A stretch of 26,223 nucleotides of DNA, from NCBI GenBank assembly GCA_035575035.1, contig DATLYH010000314.1, positions 1 through 26,223 on the forward strand, read 5' to 3'. Made by a program: the position numbers and the translations under genes. Numbering within the stretch: position 1 is the stretch's first letter; each line of letters opens with the position of its first letter. This DNA is from DATLYH01 sp035575035 (GTDB lineage: Bacteria > Planctomycetota > Planctomycetia > Gemmatales > Gemmataceae). Shown here piece after piece: positions 15,902 to 23,626 of this stretch. The notes under the pieces are model-generated. The model had not been told where the DNA came from, made no database searches, and saw nothing but the letters and a program-made list of their open reading frames with translations.

Positions 15902-15929
15902 ATTTTACAAGGGGGGGGCCTGATTTCAA
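15902..15929 (-). promoter_or_regulatory. Promoter for tRNA-Gly with a G8/C8 run in its spacer
   Basis: On the minus strand, TTGAAA (15929-15924), a 16-nt spacer and TAAAAT (15907-15902) match the sigma-70 consensus well. The predicted start falls 5-6 nt before the mature tRNA 5' end. Eight consecutive C residues (plus-strand G at 15911-15918) sit in the spacer. Confidence 0.65.
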
Positions 15930-15987
15930 GGGGGGAAGGGAGAAAAGGGTGCCTTCCCTACTTGCGGCCCTTCCCGGAGCATGCGCG

Positions 15988-16094
15988 ACTTTCAGAGCCC
16001 GGAGCGTGAGCGACGGGTGCTGGACTTTCAGAGCCCGGAGCGTGAGCGACGGGACGAGTGCTGGCGTTCCCGCTGCTGACGCTCCGGGCTCTGA
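15988..16094. repeat. Two direct copies and one inverted copy of a 30-bp repeat
   Basis: ACTTTCAGAGCCCGGAGCGT... occurs at 15988-16017 and 16024-16053 (30 bp, 36-bp period, identical as far as I can compare). An inverted, slightly diverged copy lies at 16069-16094. Copy two and the inverted copy would form a hairpin of about 25 bp. It lies in the 263-nt gap between the metallopeptidase-like gene stop (16154) and tRNA-Gly; nothing coding is supported there. Confidence 0.85.
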
Positions 16095-16153
16095 CAAAAA
16101 CTTACCACTGAAAGCAGCCCTCGCTAGGACGGGGGCGGAGCGGCCAGGGCGGC

Positions 16154-17206
16154 TCAGCGGCGGGAGCCGGTGGGCGACCACGGAGCGGGCTGCGGCCGAC
16201 CGAGTTGGGCCGGCGGCGGGTCAAATTGCGGCGGCCCCAGGGTGACACGGGCGGGCAGCCCCGGTCCGGCAGGGGGCGAGGCTGGGCCGGGATGGGCCGC
16301 GGATGCCTGGGCCGGGTCCTGGAACCTCTCCCCCTCTCGGCCCGGCTCGGGGGCCACGCCGCGGTAGATGGGAGAAGCGACCGGCTCCAGCGGCTGCGCC
16401 GGCGGCACGGTCTGGCGGACAACCACGCGGTGGGCGGCCTCGCCGTCGGCCGGGCGGGTGTTGTGGGCCAGCTGTGCCGGCGGCCGGCGCGTCTCGCGCA
16501 GATGTTGCAGCCAGGCCTGCTCCAGCTCCTCGACACTGTTGAAGCGGTAATGGCTCTGGGCGGCCGAGTCCCAGCCATGCCGCATGCCGTGGGCCACGAA
16601 CGCCAGGAACGTCTGCCGATTGCTCCGGCCGACCAGGAAGTTGACGACTGAGTAGCCCTGGGCGTACAGGGCCATGACGTCGCTGGGATATTCGCGCAGG
16701 GCGAACAACCGCCGCAGCGGAATGGCCCGGCCGGGGGTATTCAGGATCTGGCGGGCCAGCAGGTCATGGCGGTTGCGTTCGGCCTCATCCTCGGAGAGGA
16801 CGGCGCCCCCCTCATCGGCCCAGCGCGGCACCGGGCAGCGGAAGTAGTGGGCGAAGACGGTGTGGGTCACTTCGTGCGGCAGGACGCTGGCCAAGAGCCG
16901 ATCGAGCGAGCCTTCGATGTGCATCTGCTGCAAGATTCGGCCGTTCTCGAAACTGAAGGAGGTGGCGCCGCCGGCGCCGCTCATGGTGACGGTGACGCGC
17001 AAGGGGCAGGGCTGCGGCCAGGGGGGCATCTCCTGGCCGAGCCACTCGCGGGCCTTTTCCTTGCGGTAGTGTTCGGCATACTGGCCGACCTGCTGGGCGA
17101 TCTGGGGGGTCGGCGCTTCCACGAGGAAGTTCGGAGTGCGGTGAGTGGCGCCCAGTGAAGCGAAGACCCCGGCGAATACCAACAGCAGCGGTCGGCGCGT
17201 GGCCAT
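16154..17206 (-). CDS. Exported metallopeptidase-like protein (gluzincin, peptidase MA-like)
   Basis: After an N-terminal hydrophobic signal (MATRRPLLLVFAGVFASLGA) the protein carries HEVTH at residues 111-115 and WADEGGA with Glu132 as the probable third zinc ligand, the pattern of the MA-clan 'peptidase MA' domain. Residues 20-110 hold an alpha/beta lead-in with FSFENGRI. YAQGYSVVNFLV near 180 also fits the family. The last hundred residues are Pro-rich and low in complexity (PPAGPGLPARVTLGPPQ), probably disordered. It likely acts outside the cytoplasm; substrate unknown. The ATG at 17206 is chosen over a GTG at 17224 because GGAGGAGG lies 9 nt before it. It stands apart from its neighbours, with 277 nt to the membrane protein gene upstream. 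Confidence 0.85.
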   Translation of the reverse strand: MATRRPLLLVFAGVFASLGATHRTPNFLVEAPTPQIAQQVGQYAEHYRKEKAREWLGQEMPPWPQPCPLRVTVTMSGAGGATSFSFENGRILQQMHIEGSLDRLLASVLPHEVTHTVFAHYFRCPVPRWADEGGAVLSEDEAERNRHDLLARQILNTPGRAIPLRRLFALREYPSDVMALYAQGYSVVNFLVGRSNRQTFLAFVAHGMRHGWDSAAQSHYRFNSVEELEQAWLQHLRETRRPPAQLAHNTRPADGEAAHRVVVRQTVPPAQPLEPVASPIYRGVAPEPGREGERFQDPAQASAAHPGPASPPAGPGLPARVTLGPPQFDPPPAQLGRPQPAPWSPTGSRR

Positions 17207-17483
17207 GCCTAGTGCCTCCTCCACCTGTCCGGGAATGACGGGTCCATTGCGGAGCGGCTCAAAGAGGTGTCCGCTGCAACTCTACAGCAAAAGTTGAGCC
17301 AGGGGTGGATAGGGTGAGACAGTTTTTGGCCGGCGTGCGCCTAACGGACGGCCTGGAGCGAGGTTAGGGATTGGGAGGGACAATGGGCGCCCCGGCACGG
17401 ACCGCACGACCATTGTAATTCTTACCAAGCGCCACCTCGGCTGCCCCCCTCGATGCAGGCAGGTCCCGGCGGTTGCCCGTGAG

Positions 17484-17975
17484 CTACGAAGCCTCAGAAC
17501 CGACATCGCGAGCCGGGGCAGGTGCAGCGTCTGGTTCGGCGGCTATCCGTAAAGGATGGTCGAGGGGAACACATCCCTTAACCATCCGCCAAAATTGATC
17601 TCCATCCTTCAAGAACAACGGCACCCACATCCCAAACGGCTTGTTCGCGGCATACAGTACCAGAAAACGAAAGCCCAGTAAGTTAACGCGCTGTACTATC
17701 GCAATACTGTCCCAAGGCAACTCCCGGACGATCCAGGGCCAATCGGGAGACTTGATCCCCAGCGGGGTCACGCGAACGCGGCACAACAACACCAGGAGTC
17801 CCATCCAGAGTGCTGCCCCCAGAAGGAGGAACAGGCGGGCCACCAACCAAGCGCCGTGATCCAGCAGCACCCCGTCCAGCCGGATCAACCCTTCGAACAG
17901 TATCGCGGTTAAGATACTGAAGCGAATTGCCGGACCAAGAAATTGCAACCGAAAACGGCAAATCGGCTGTGACAT
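17484..17975 (-). CDS. Small membrane protein with two transmembrane helices and a PH-like tail
   Basis: The 163-residue product has two hydrophobic helices near residues 17-38 and 43-66 (WLVARLFLLLGAALWMGLLVLL). A hydrophilic domain follows with VTPLGIKSPDWPWIVRELPWDSIAIVQR, a pattern seen in bacterial PH-like domains where a WxxI/W.DI.. strand follows a short turn; this is a guess. The C-terminal 20 residues are Ala/Pro-rich. The start at ATG 17975 has GGGAA 5 nt upstream; a TTG at 17987 would add four residues. Codon use is less GC-biased than its neighbours. No function can be given. It lies 104 nt after the DUF2071 gene on the same strand. Confidence 0.7.
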   Translation of the reverse strand: MSQPICRFRLQFLGPAIRFSILTAILFEGLIRLDGVLLDHGAWLVARLFLLLGAALWMGLLVLLCRVRVTPLGIKSPDWPWIVRELPWDSIAIVQRVNLLGFRFLVLYAANKPFGMWVPLFLKDGDQFWRMVKGCVPLDHPLRIAAEPDAAPAPARDVGSEAS

Positions 17976-18079
17976 CGCCGTTCCCAATACCCTCCCGCAC
18001 CGCCGAACGTCCGCTCAGCCGCCAGTTGGACTTCCGGCGTCCGAAGATCGTACCGCGCCCCCCCGATCGACGGGAGCGA

Positions 18080-18829
18080 CTAGTGGGGCATCAGCGTAGC
18101 CTGCTTCGGGAGCGGAACGCCCCGGAAAACCGTCACGGCCGAGCCCTCCGCCACGAACGCTGAACTGGGCTCCTGACCCAGCGCCGCGCCAAACGGGCGG
18201 CCGTAGCAACTCGCTACATCGCACTCCAAGCGGGCCGTGGTAGCCCGCCAGACGCGCCACGGGGGGTGCTGCACTTCATACTCCAAGACCGTCCCGCGGC
18301 GCTGCACCACGTAACCCCAGTAGCGCTCTGCGATGAACTCCTCGTGCGAACCTGCCACCGGGTAACTCGGTGAACCCGCAAAGTCCACCCGCAGCGCGTT
18401 TCTACCGGGGTGCCTTCCCCAGCCGTATTCTACAAACCCGCCGAGTCCGCGCGCCGGGTCCGGCAACTGGACCTGGGAGTCCATCGGGCAAGCGACGTAG
18501 TTCTCGTTGTACACCCAGCGGGCAACGGCAGCAATGGCCCATTGGGGAACCACCTCCTTGACGAACACAACCCCGCGCCGCCACTCCCCGCCGACGCGCC
18601 GGCGGACATAGAAGCGCAAGTTGACCTCCTCAAAGTTGCGGTGGAACGGCACAGGGATGCCCAGGAGGCGGGTGCGGAGAAAGCGAAAGCCCACCAGGCT
18701 GACGAACGTCGTGCCGTTCCAGGCATCGAGCTCGGTGCCCTCGGGTACGAGCGGACGGAGGACGCCTGGATCGATCTCGTAGTTGAGCATCGCCAGATAC
18801 CGCCACTCCGCCGTGAGGAACCGCTTCAT
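18080..18829 (-). CDS. DUF2071 family protein (YqjF-like)
   Basis: The 249-residue sequence fits DUF2071/COG3361: MLNYEIDPGVLRPLVPEGTEL at 14-34, FVSLVGFRFLRTRLLGIPVPFHRNFEEVNLRFYV at about 43-76, and GVVFVKEVVPQWAIAAVARWVYNENY at 86-112. These are the family hallmarks (LxPxGxELD, FEEVNLRxYV, VxFxxExVP). Function is not established in the family, which has a lipocalin/acetoacetate-decarboxylase-like fold. No signal peptide. The ATG at 18829 has only a weak GGTGA close upstream. It begins a likely two-gene unit with the small membrane protein gene. Confidence 0.85.
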   Translation of the reverse strand: MKRFLTAEWRYLAMLNYEIDPGVLRPLVPEGTELDAWNGTTFVSLVGFRFLRTRLLGIPVPFHRNFEEVNLRFYVRRRVGGEWRRGVVFVKEVVPQWAIAAVARWVYNENYVACPMDSQVQLPDPARGLGGFVEYGWGRHPGRNALRVDFAGSPSYPVAGSHEEFIAERYWGYVVQRRGTVLEYEVQHPPWRVWRATTARLECDVASCYGRPFGAALGQEPSSAFVAEGSAVTVFRGVPLPKQATLMPH

Positions 18830-19132
18830 GGTTCACCATTCGCCGTCAACGTCGGGAAATACCGGTCGCCGAACCAAGCATGACAGCGGCCCGGGCCGTT
18901 ATCGCTGCTTTATGAAGTCACGGTTTGCCCGGCAGCTGCTCGGGGGCGTTCCAATTCCACCTACAATTCAGATGCCTATCCGACCAGGCAAGTGGACCGG
19001 ATTTTTTGTTGCCCTTCGGGGCGCTCTCCGGATAGTTTGAAGCCACCCGGATGTCCATCATGCGATCCACGACAGCAACAGCTCCCTGCCGTGGCGGCGA
19101 CGACCTAGCTCCCCCAACGCGGAGAGAAAGCC
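18830..19132. other. 303-nt divergent intergenic region
   Basis: It separates the DUF2071 gene (minus) from the zinc-ribbon/DUF1559 gene (plus). A candidate plus-strand promoter lies at 19009-19036. A small open frame across it (18783-19040, plus) has no family resemblance. I see no RNA gene or clear repeat. Confidence 0.5.
19009..19036 (+). promoter_or_regulatory. Candidate promoter for the zinc-ribbon/DUF1559 gene
   Basis: TTGCCC (19009-19014), a 16-nt spacer and GATAGT (19031-19036) fit a sigma-70 promoter loosely. The leader would be about 90 nt. The -35 resembles TTGCCA of the promoter at 7739. Confidence 0.3.
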
Positions 19133-21337
19133 ATGCCCATTACCTTCGCCTGCCCCTGCGGCAAACAGCTCAAGACCGCCGATGAGAACGCGGGCAAGCG
19201 CGTCAAGTGCCCCTCCTGCGGGAAGATGCTCTTCGTTCCCGCGGCGGCGCCGGCCGGCGCCAGGCAGCCCCAGACCCCGGCCTCGTCGCTTTCCGCCGCC
19301 AAGGCCGAGTCTTCCGGACTGATCCGCTTCAGCTGCGACTGCGGCAAGCAGCTCCAGGCCAGGGCGGAGTTGGCCGGCCGGCGCGTCAAGTGCCCCGGCT
19401 GCGGCGCCGAGATGCAGGTTCCCGGCCAGGCGGACGGTGGAGTGCCATCCCGGCCGGCGGCCAGGAAACCCGATCTCGCCACTGCCACCACGCGCTCGCC
19501 GAAGCCGAAAGTTGCGCCGCCCCCGGAGCCGGACGAGGATGAAGACATGGAGGAGATGGAAGAGGAGCGGCCGCGCAGGAAACGGCGCCCCGAGACCAAG
19601 GGGGCCCCGGTGGCGCTGATCCTCGGTATCAGCGCAGGAGCGCTGTTCCTGCTGGTTGGCGGCGGGGTGGCCGCTTGGCTTCTCTTCTTCCGCGGCGACA
19701 AGGCGCCCGCTCCGGGCTCGGTCGCTCCCCAGGTTGCCAAGAACGACCAGCCGGCACAACCGAACCAGCCCACTCAGCCGGGAGACCTGCCGCCCGATCT
19801 TGCCCTGGTGCCGCCGCATGCCGTCGGGTTTGGAACCTTTCGCATCGCCAAGTACTGGAACGATCCGCAAACGAAAGAGCAGCTGAAGCTCGCGGAGCCG
19901 TTCCTCAAGGAGCCGCTGCAACAGCTGGCGGCGATGGAACAAAAGATCGGCCTGACGCTCGGCGACGTGGAACGCGTCATCCTCATCGTGCTCAACCTTG
20001 AGCAGCAGGAAGAGGCGGTCGCGGCGGTCGTCAGTACGACCAAGGCTTACGATAAATCGAAGATCCTCGCCCTCTTGCCCCCCGGCTTGCAGGAGAAGCA
20101 GCGCCACGGCAAGACCTATCACACCGACGAGAACGGCGCTGTCTACTTCCCGAACGATCACCTCATCGTGATCGGAAATGCCCCAGGAGTGGAACGGTTG
20201 CTGGACGGGACGGCCCGGCCCGGCACCACCGGCCCGTTGAGCGACGCGCTGAAGCTGGCGGCGGAAGGCCATGATCTGGTCGTCGGCGTCAATGTGCCGG
20301 CCGACAAGGTCAACGAGCTGCGCAAGGATTTGCCCGATGAGGCAAGACCCTACGAGGCCCTTCTGGACGCGCAGACTGTCGCCCTGACCATGAGCGGGAC
20401 CAGGGACGTGCAGATGCAGCTGTACCTGACCTACGCTGACGAGGCCAAGGCAGCCAAGGCCAAGGATGCGGCCGTCGCCGCGCTGGCCTTTGGTCGGACA
20501 ATGCTGGCCGCGCAGAAGAAGGAGCTGGCCCGGCAGCCCAACGGGGCCCAGATCGTCCAGGCCCTCGCCCCGCTGGAAAAGGCCCTGGAAAGCATCTCCC
20601 CGCAGCAGCAGGCAAAGGTCGTGCGCCTGGAGGTCAAGATCGAGTACAACGTCGCGGCGGCCCAGGCGGCAGCGCGGGTCCTCCCCGCCATCCAGAAGGT
20701 GCGCGAGGCCGCTAACCGCACCATCGCTTCGAACAACCTCAGGCAGATCGCTCTGGCCATGCACAAATATCATGACGCCAATGGGCACCTGCCTGACGCC
20801 GCCATCCGCGACCAGAACGGCCGGCCGTTGTTGAGTTGGCGCGTGGCCCTGCTGCCTTACCTGGAACAGGAGGAGTTGTACAAGCAGTTCAAGCTTGACG
20901 AGCCGTGGGACAGCCCGCACAACAAGAAGCTCCTGGCGAAGATGCCCCCGGTTTACATGATGCCGGATCGGCCGGCGAAGCTCGGCATGACCTATTTCCA
21001 GGTGCTCACCGCGCGGCCCAGCGCTGCCTATGATCCGAAGACTTGCCCGCTCTTTGGCGGCCCCAAGCCGTTGTCATTCGCCCAGGTCACGGACGGCACC
21101 TCCAACACCCTCTTGATCGTCGAGGCGGCGCAGGCGGTCCCCTGGACCAAGCCGGAGGACGTGCTTTACGACGCCCGGGCGTCGATCCTGAATCGGCTGG
21201 GCGATCCGACCCGGCCCGCCTTCCTGGCCGCCATGGCCGACGGCTCCGTCCGCTCCATCAAGAAAACAATCAGCGAGCAGACGCTGCGCAACGCCATCAC
21301 CCCGGCCGACGGCAATGCCCTGGGGCCGGACTTTTGA
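19133..21337 (+). CDS. Membrane protein with two zinc ribbons and a DUF1559 domain
   Basis: Two near-identical zinc-ribbon modules open the protein: Cys7/Cys9 with Cys26/Cys29, and Cys68/Cys70 with Cys87/Cys90 (pattern CxCGKQL...AG[KR]RVKCPxCG). An acidic and then basic linker (DEDEDMEEMEEE; RPRRKRRP) leads to one transmembrane helix at about 160-186. The extracytoplasmic part has a middle domain (about 210-520) and ends in DUF1559 from about 522 (NNLRQIALAMHKYHDANGHLP; DGTSNTLLIVEA; MADGSVRSI). DUF1559 is a planctomycete-expanded family normally with a type IV pilin-like N-terminus; here that is replaced by zinc ribbons plus a membrane anchor. The zinc ribbons face the cytoplasm if the positive-inside rule holds. 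Function unknown. The ATG at 19133 has GGAG 9 nt upstream. The esterase gene follows after 91 nt and may be co-transcribed. Confidence 0.93.
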   Translation: MPITFACPCGKQLKTADENAGKRVKCPSCGKMLFVPAAAPAGARQPQTPASSLSAAKAESSGLIRFSCDCGKQLQARAELAGRRVKCPGCGAEMQVPGQADGGVPSRPAARKPDLATATTRSPKPKVAPPPEPDEDEDMEEMEEERPRRKRRPETKGAPVALILGISAGALFLLVGGGVAAWLLFFRGDKAPAPGSVAPQVAKNDQPAQPNQPTQPGDLPPDLALVPPHAVGFGTFRIAKYWNDPQTKEQLKLAEPFLKEPLQQLAAMEQKIGLTLGDVERVILIVLNLEQQEEAVAAVVSTTKAYDKSKILALLPPGLQEKQRHGKTYHTDENGAVYFPNDHLIVIGNAPGVERLLDGTARPGTTGPLSDALKLAAEGHDLVVGVNVPADKVNELRKDLPDEARPYEALLDAQTVALTMSGTRDVQMQLYLTYADEAKAAKAKDAAVAALAFGRTMLAAQKKELARQPNGAQIVQALAPLEKALESISPQQQAKVVRLEVKIEYNVAAAQAAARVLPAIQKVREAANRTIASNNLRQIALAMHKYHDANGHLPDAAIRDQNGRPLLSWRVALLPYLEQEELYKQFKLDEPWDSPHNKKLLAKMPPVYMMPDRPAKLGMTYFQVLTARPSAAYDPKTCPLFGGPKPLSFAQVTDGTSNTLLIVEAAQAVPWTKPEDVLYDARASILNRLGDPTRPAFLAAMADGSVRSIKKTISEQTLRNAITPADGNALGPDF

Positions 21338-21428
21338 CTCCGAAGCAGTGATACCCCCAAGCCGTTCGCGGCCCGGCGCTAAGCCGCAGGCGGCAACCAT
21401 CCAGGCAGACTCCTTCCCCGAGGTGCAG

Positions 21429-23453
21429 ATGATGCGCTTCTCCCTTGTGCTGATTGGGCTCCTGCTTTTCGCTCCCTTTGTGCGGGCCGATGAGTCCGAT
21501 GACCTCAAGGCCCTGCTCGGCCGCGAGATCATCGGGCCCCGACAGGCGCTGATCGAGGTGGAGGAATACCTGGAGCCGTGGGTTCCCCGGATGCCGGAGG
21601 TGCGGACCGTGGCCGAATGGGAGGAGCACGCCCGCCGTATCCGCGCTGCCGTGCTCCAGCGCATCGTCTTCCGCGGCGAGGCAGCGGCCTGGCGCGACGC
21701 CAAGACCCGGGTCGAATGGCTCGACACCATTGCGGGCGGCTCGGGCTACCGCATCAAGAAGCTCCGCTACGAGGCGCTGCCGGGACTGTGGATTCCCGCA
21801 TTGCTCTACGAGCCCGAGAAGCTGCAAGGCAAGGTGCCGGTCAGCCTGGCGGTCAACGGCCACGACGGCAACGGCAAGGCGGCGCCCTACAAGCAAATCC
21901 GCTGCATCAACCAGGCCAAGCGCGGCATGCTGGTGCTGAACGTCGAGTGGCTCGGCATGGGCCAGCTCCGGACGCCGGGCTACGGACACTACCGCATGAA
22001 CCAGCTGGACCTGTGCGGCACCAGTGGGCTGGCCCCCTTTTACCTGTGCATGAGCCGGGCCCTCGACCTGCTGCTCGGCCTGGAGCACGCCGACCCGGAG
22101 CGCGTGGCGGTCTCCGGCCTGTCGGGCGGCGGCTGGCAGACCATCTTCATCAGCTCGCTCGACACTCGGGTCAAGCTGGCCAATCCGGTGGCCGGCTACT
22201 CCAGCTTCCGTACGCGCGTCCGCCACCACAAGGACCTGGGCGACTCCGAGCAGACGCCCTGCGACCTGGCCACCGTGGCTGACTACACCCACCTGACCGC
22301 GTTGATGGCGCCCCGGCCGACGCTGCTGACATACAACTCCAAGGACCAGTGCTGCTTCGAGGCCGGCTACGCCCTGCCGCCGCTTCTGGAGGCGGCCGGC
22401 CCCATCTTCAAGCTGTATGGCCGGGAGAAGGCACTGCGCTGGCACATCAATGACGACCCCGGCACCCACAACTACGAGATCGACAACCGCCAGGCGTTCT
22501 ACCGCATGCTGGGCGACCATTTCTTCACCGGCGATGCTCGCTTCGATGCCCGCGAGATCCCTTGCCAGGACGAGGTGAAGTCCCAGGATGAGCTGGCCGT
22601 CGAGTTGCCGACCGGCAACGCCGACTTCAACACGCTGGCCCGGACCCTGGCAAAGGGTCTGCCCCGCTCGCCTGACCTGCCCGGCGACCGAACGACGGCC
22701 GGCCGATGGCAGCAGGAGCGCCGGGCCAAGCTGCGGGACGTGATCAAGGCGAAGGATTACACAGTCCAGGCCGAAAAGGTCGGCAGCGAGGAGAAGGGGG
22801 GCATCCGGGCCACCTTCTGGAAATTAAAGATGGACGGCGCCTGGACAGTGCCGGTGGTCGAGTTGGTGCGCGGCGAGCCGAAGGCAACAGCGATCCTGAT
22901 CAACGACGCCGGCCGGCGCACCGATCCGGTCACCGCGGGACGGTTGCTGGCCGAAGGCCGCCGGGTGCTGGCGGTCGATCCGTTCTACCTGGGCGAATCG
23001 AAGATCGAGAAGCGCGACTTTCTCTTCGCCCTGCTGGTCGCGGCGGTGGGCGATCGGCCGCTCGGCTTGCAGGCAAGTCAGTTAGCGGCGGTGGCGCGCT
23101 GGGCGCAGGCCGAACACCGCACCGGGCCGGTGACGCTGGTCGCCGTCGGGCCGCGCACCAGCACGATGGCACTGGCGGCCGCCGGCTTAGAGGAGAAGGC
23201 AATCGGCCGGCTGGAATTGCACGGGGCGCTGGGCAGTCTGAAGGAGATCATCGAGCAGAACCGCTCCGTCGATCAAATGCCGGAGATGTTCTGCTTTGGG
23301 CTCCTTGAGACCTTTGATGTCCGCCAATTGGTGGCGCTGGCAGCCCCGCGGTCGGTCCAGTTCGTCGAGCCCAGCGCCCGAGCGCGGCAGGAGTTGGCCG
23401 GCCTGCGGGAGTGGTACACTTTGCTCGGCAGTGATTTCGACCCGCTCCGGTGA
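21429..23453 (+). CDS. Secreted tandem alpha/beta-hydrolase, acetyl-xylan-esterase-like
   Basis: A Sec signal (MMRFSLVLIGLLLFAPFVRA) precedes two hydrolase-like halves. In the first, the nucleophile elbow GLSGGG is near residue 233 (VAVSGLSGGGWQ), a likely acid in NSKDQC near 305 and the His in GTHNYE near 346, so it looks active; the layout matches AXE1/acetyl-esterase-type enzymes that are common in planctomycetes and act on acylated polysaccharides. The second half (about 475-674) repeats the fold (TAILINDAGR; AEGRRVLAVDPFYLGES; LVALAAPRSVQFV) but has VGPRTSTMA where the elbow should be, so it is probably inactive. Start at ATG 21429; a second ATG at 21432 has slightly better spacing to GAGG. 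Substrate uncertain. Confidence 0.85.
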   Translation: MMRFSLVLIGLLLFAPFVRADESDDLKALLGREIIGPRQALIEVEEYLEPWVPRMPEVRTVAEWEEHARRIRAAVLQRIVFRGEAAAWRDAKTRVEWLDTIAGGSGYRIKKLRYEALPGLWIPALLYEPEKLQGKVPVSLAVNGHDGNGKAAPYKQIRCINQAKRGMLVLNVEWLGMGQLRTPGYGHYRMNQLDLCGTSGLAPFYLCMSRALDLLLGLEHADPERVAVSGLSGGGWQTIFISSLDTRVKLANPVAGYSSFRTRVRHHKDLGDSEQTPCDLATVADYTHLTALMAPRPTLLTYNSKDQCCFEAGYALPPLLEAAGPIFKLYGREKALRWHINDDPGTHNYEIDNRQAFYRMLGDHFFTGDARFDAREIPCQDEVKSQDELAVELPTGNADFNTLARTLAKGLPRSPDLPGDRTTAGRWQQERRAKLRDVIKAKDYTVQAEKVGSEEKGGIRATFWKLKMDGAWTVPVVELVRGEPKATAILINDAGRRTDPVTAGRLLAEGRRVLAVDPFYLGESKIEKRDFLFALLVAAVGDRPLGLQASQLAAVARWAQAEHRTGPVTLVAVGPRTSTMALAAAGLEEKAIGRLELHGALGSLKEIIEQNRSVDQMPEMFCFGLLETFDVRQLVALAAPRSVQFVEPSARARQELAGLREWYTLLGSDFDPLR

Positions 23454-23626
23454 CACGGTGTTGTCGCGAGGGACTTGACCACGTAAATAGAATTCAGTGC
23501 GTCTCAAAAGAAGGTCGCCCGGCTTCTCCCCGCCGGGTCCTGGATGGTTCCTGACCTTCCGGCAGAAGAGGCCGCAGGAAATCATCGGAAGAACCCACCC
23601 CGCTGGCACGGATAGGAGGATCCGCC

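Noticed and set aside
17282..17506. 74-codon minus-strand frame downstream of the small membrane protein
   Set aside because: No ribosome site, Arg/Pro-rich shadow-like composition, and it overlaps the end of a better gene.
18783..19040. 85-codon plus-strand frame in the divergent intergenic region
   Set aside because: It overlaps the start of the DUF2071 gene in antisense, has no Shine-Dalgarno and resembles nothing known.
19058..20920. 620-codon open frame antisense to the DUF1559 gene (also 8109-9527 minus, 14136-15215 plus, 2250-3167 plus)
   Set aside because: High GC keeps antisense frames open; the sense products have recognisable domains and ribosome sites, the antisense ones do not.
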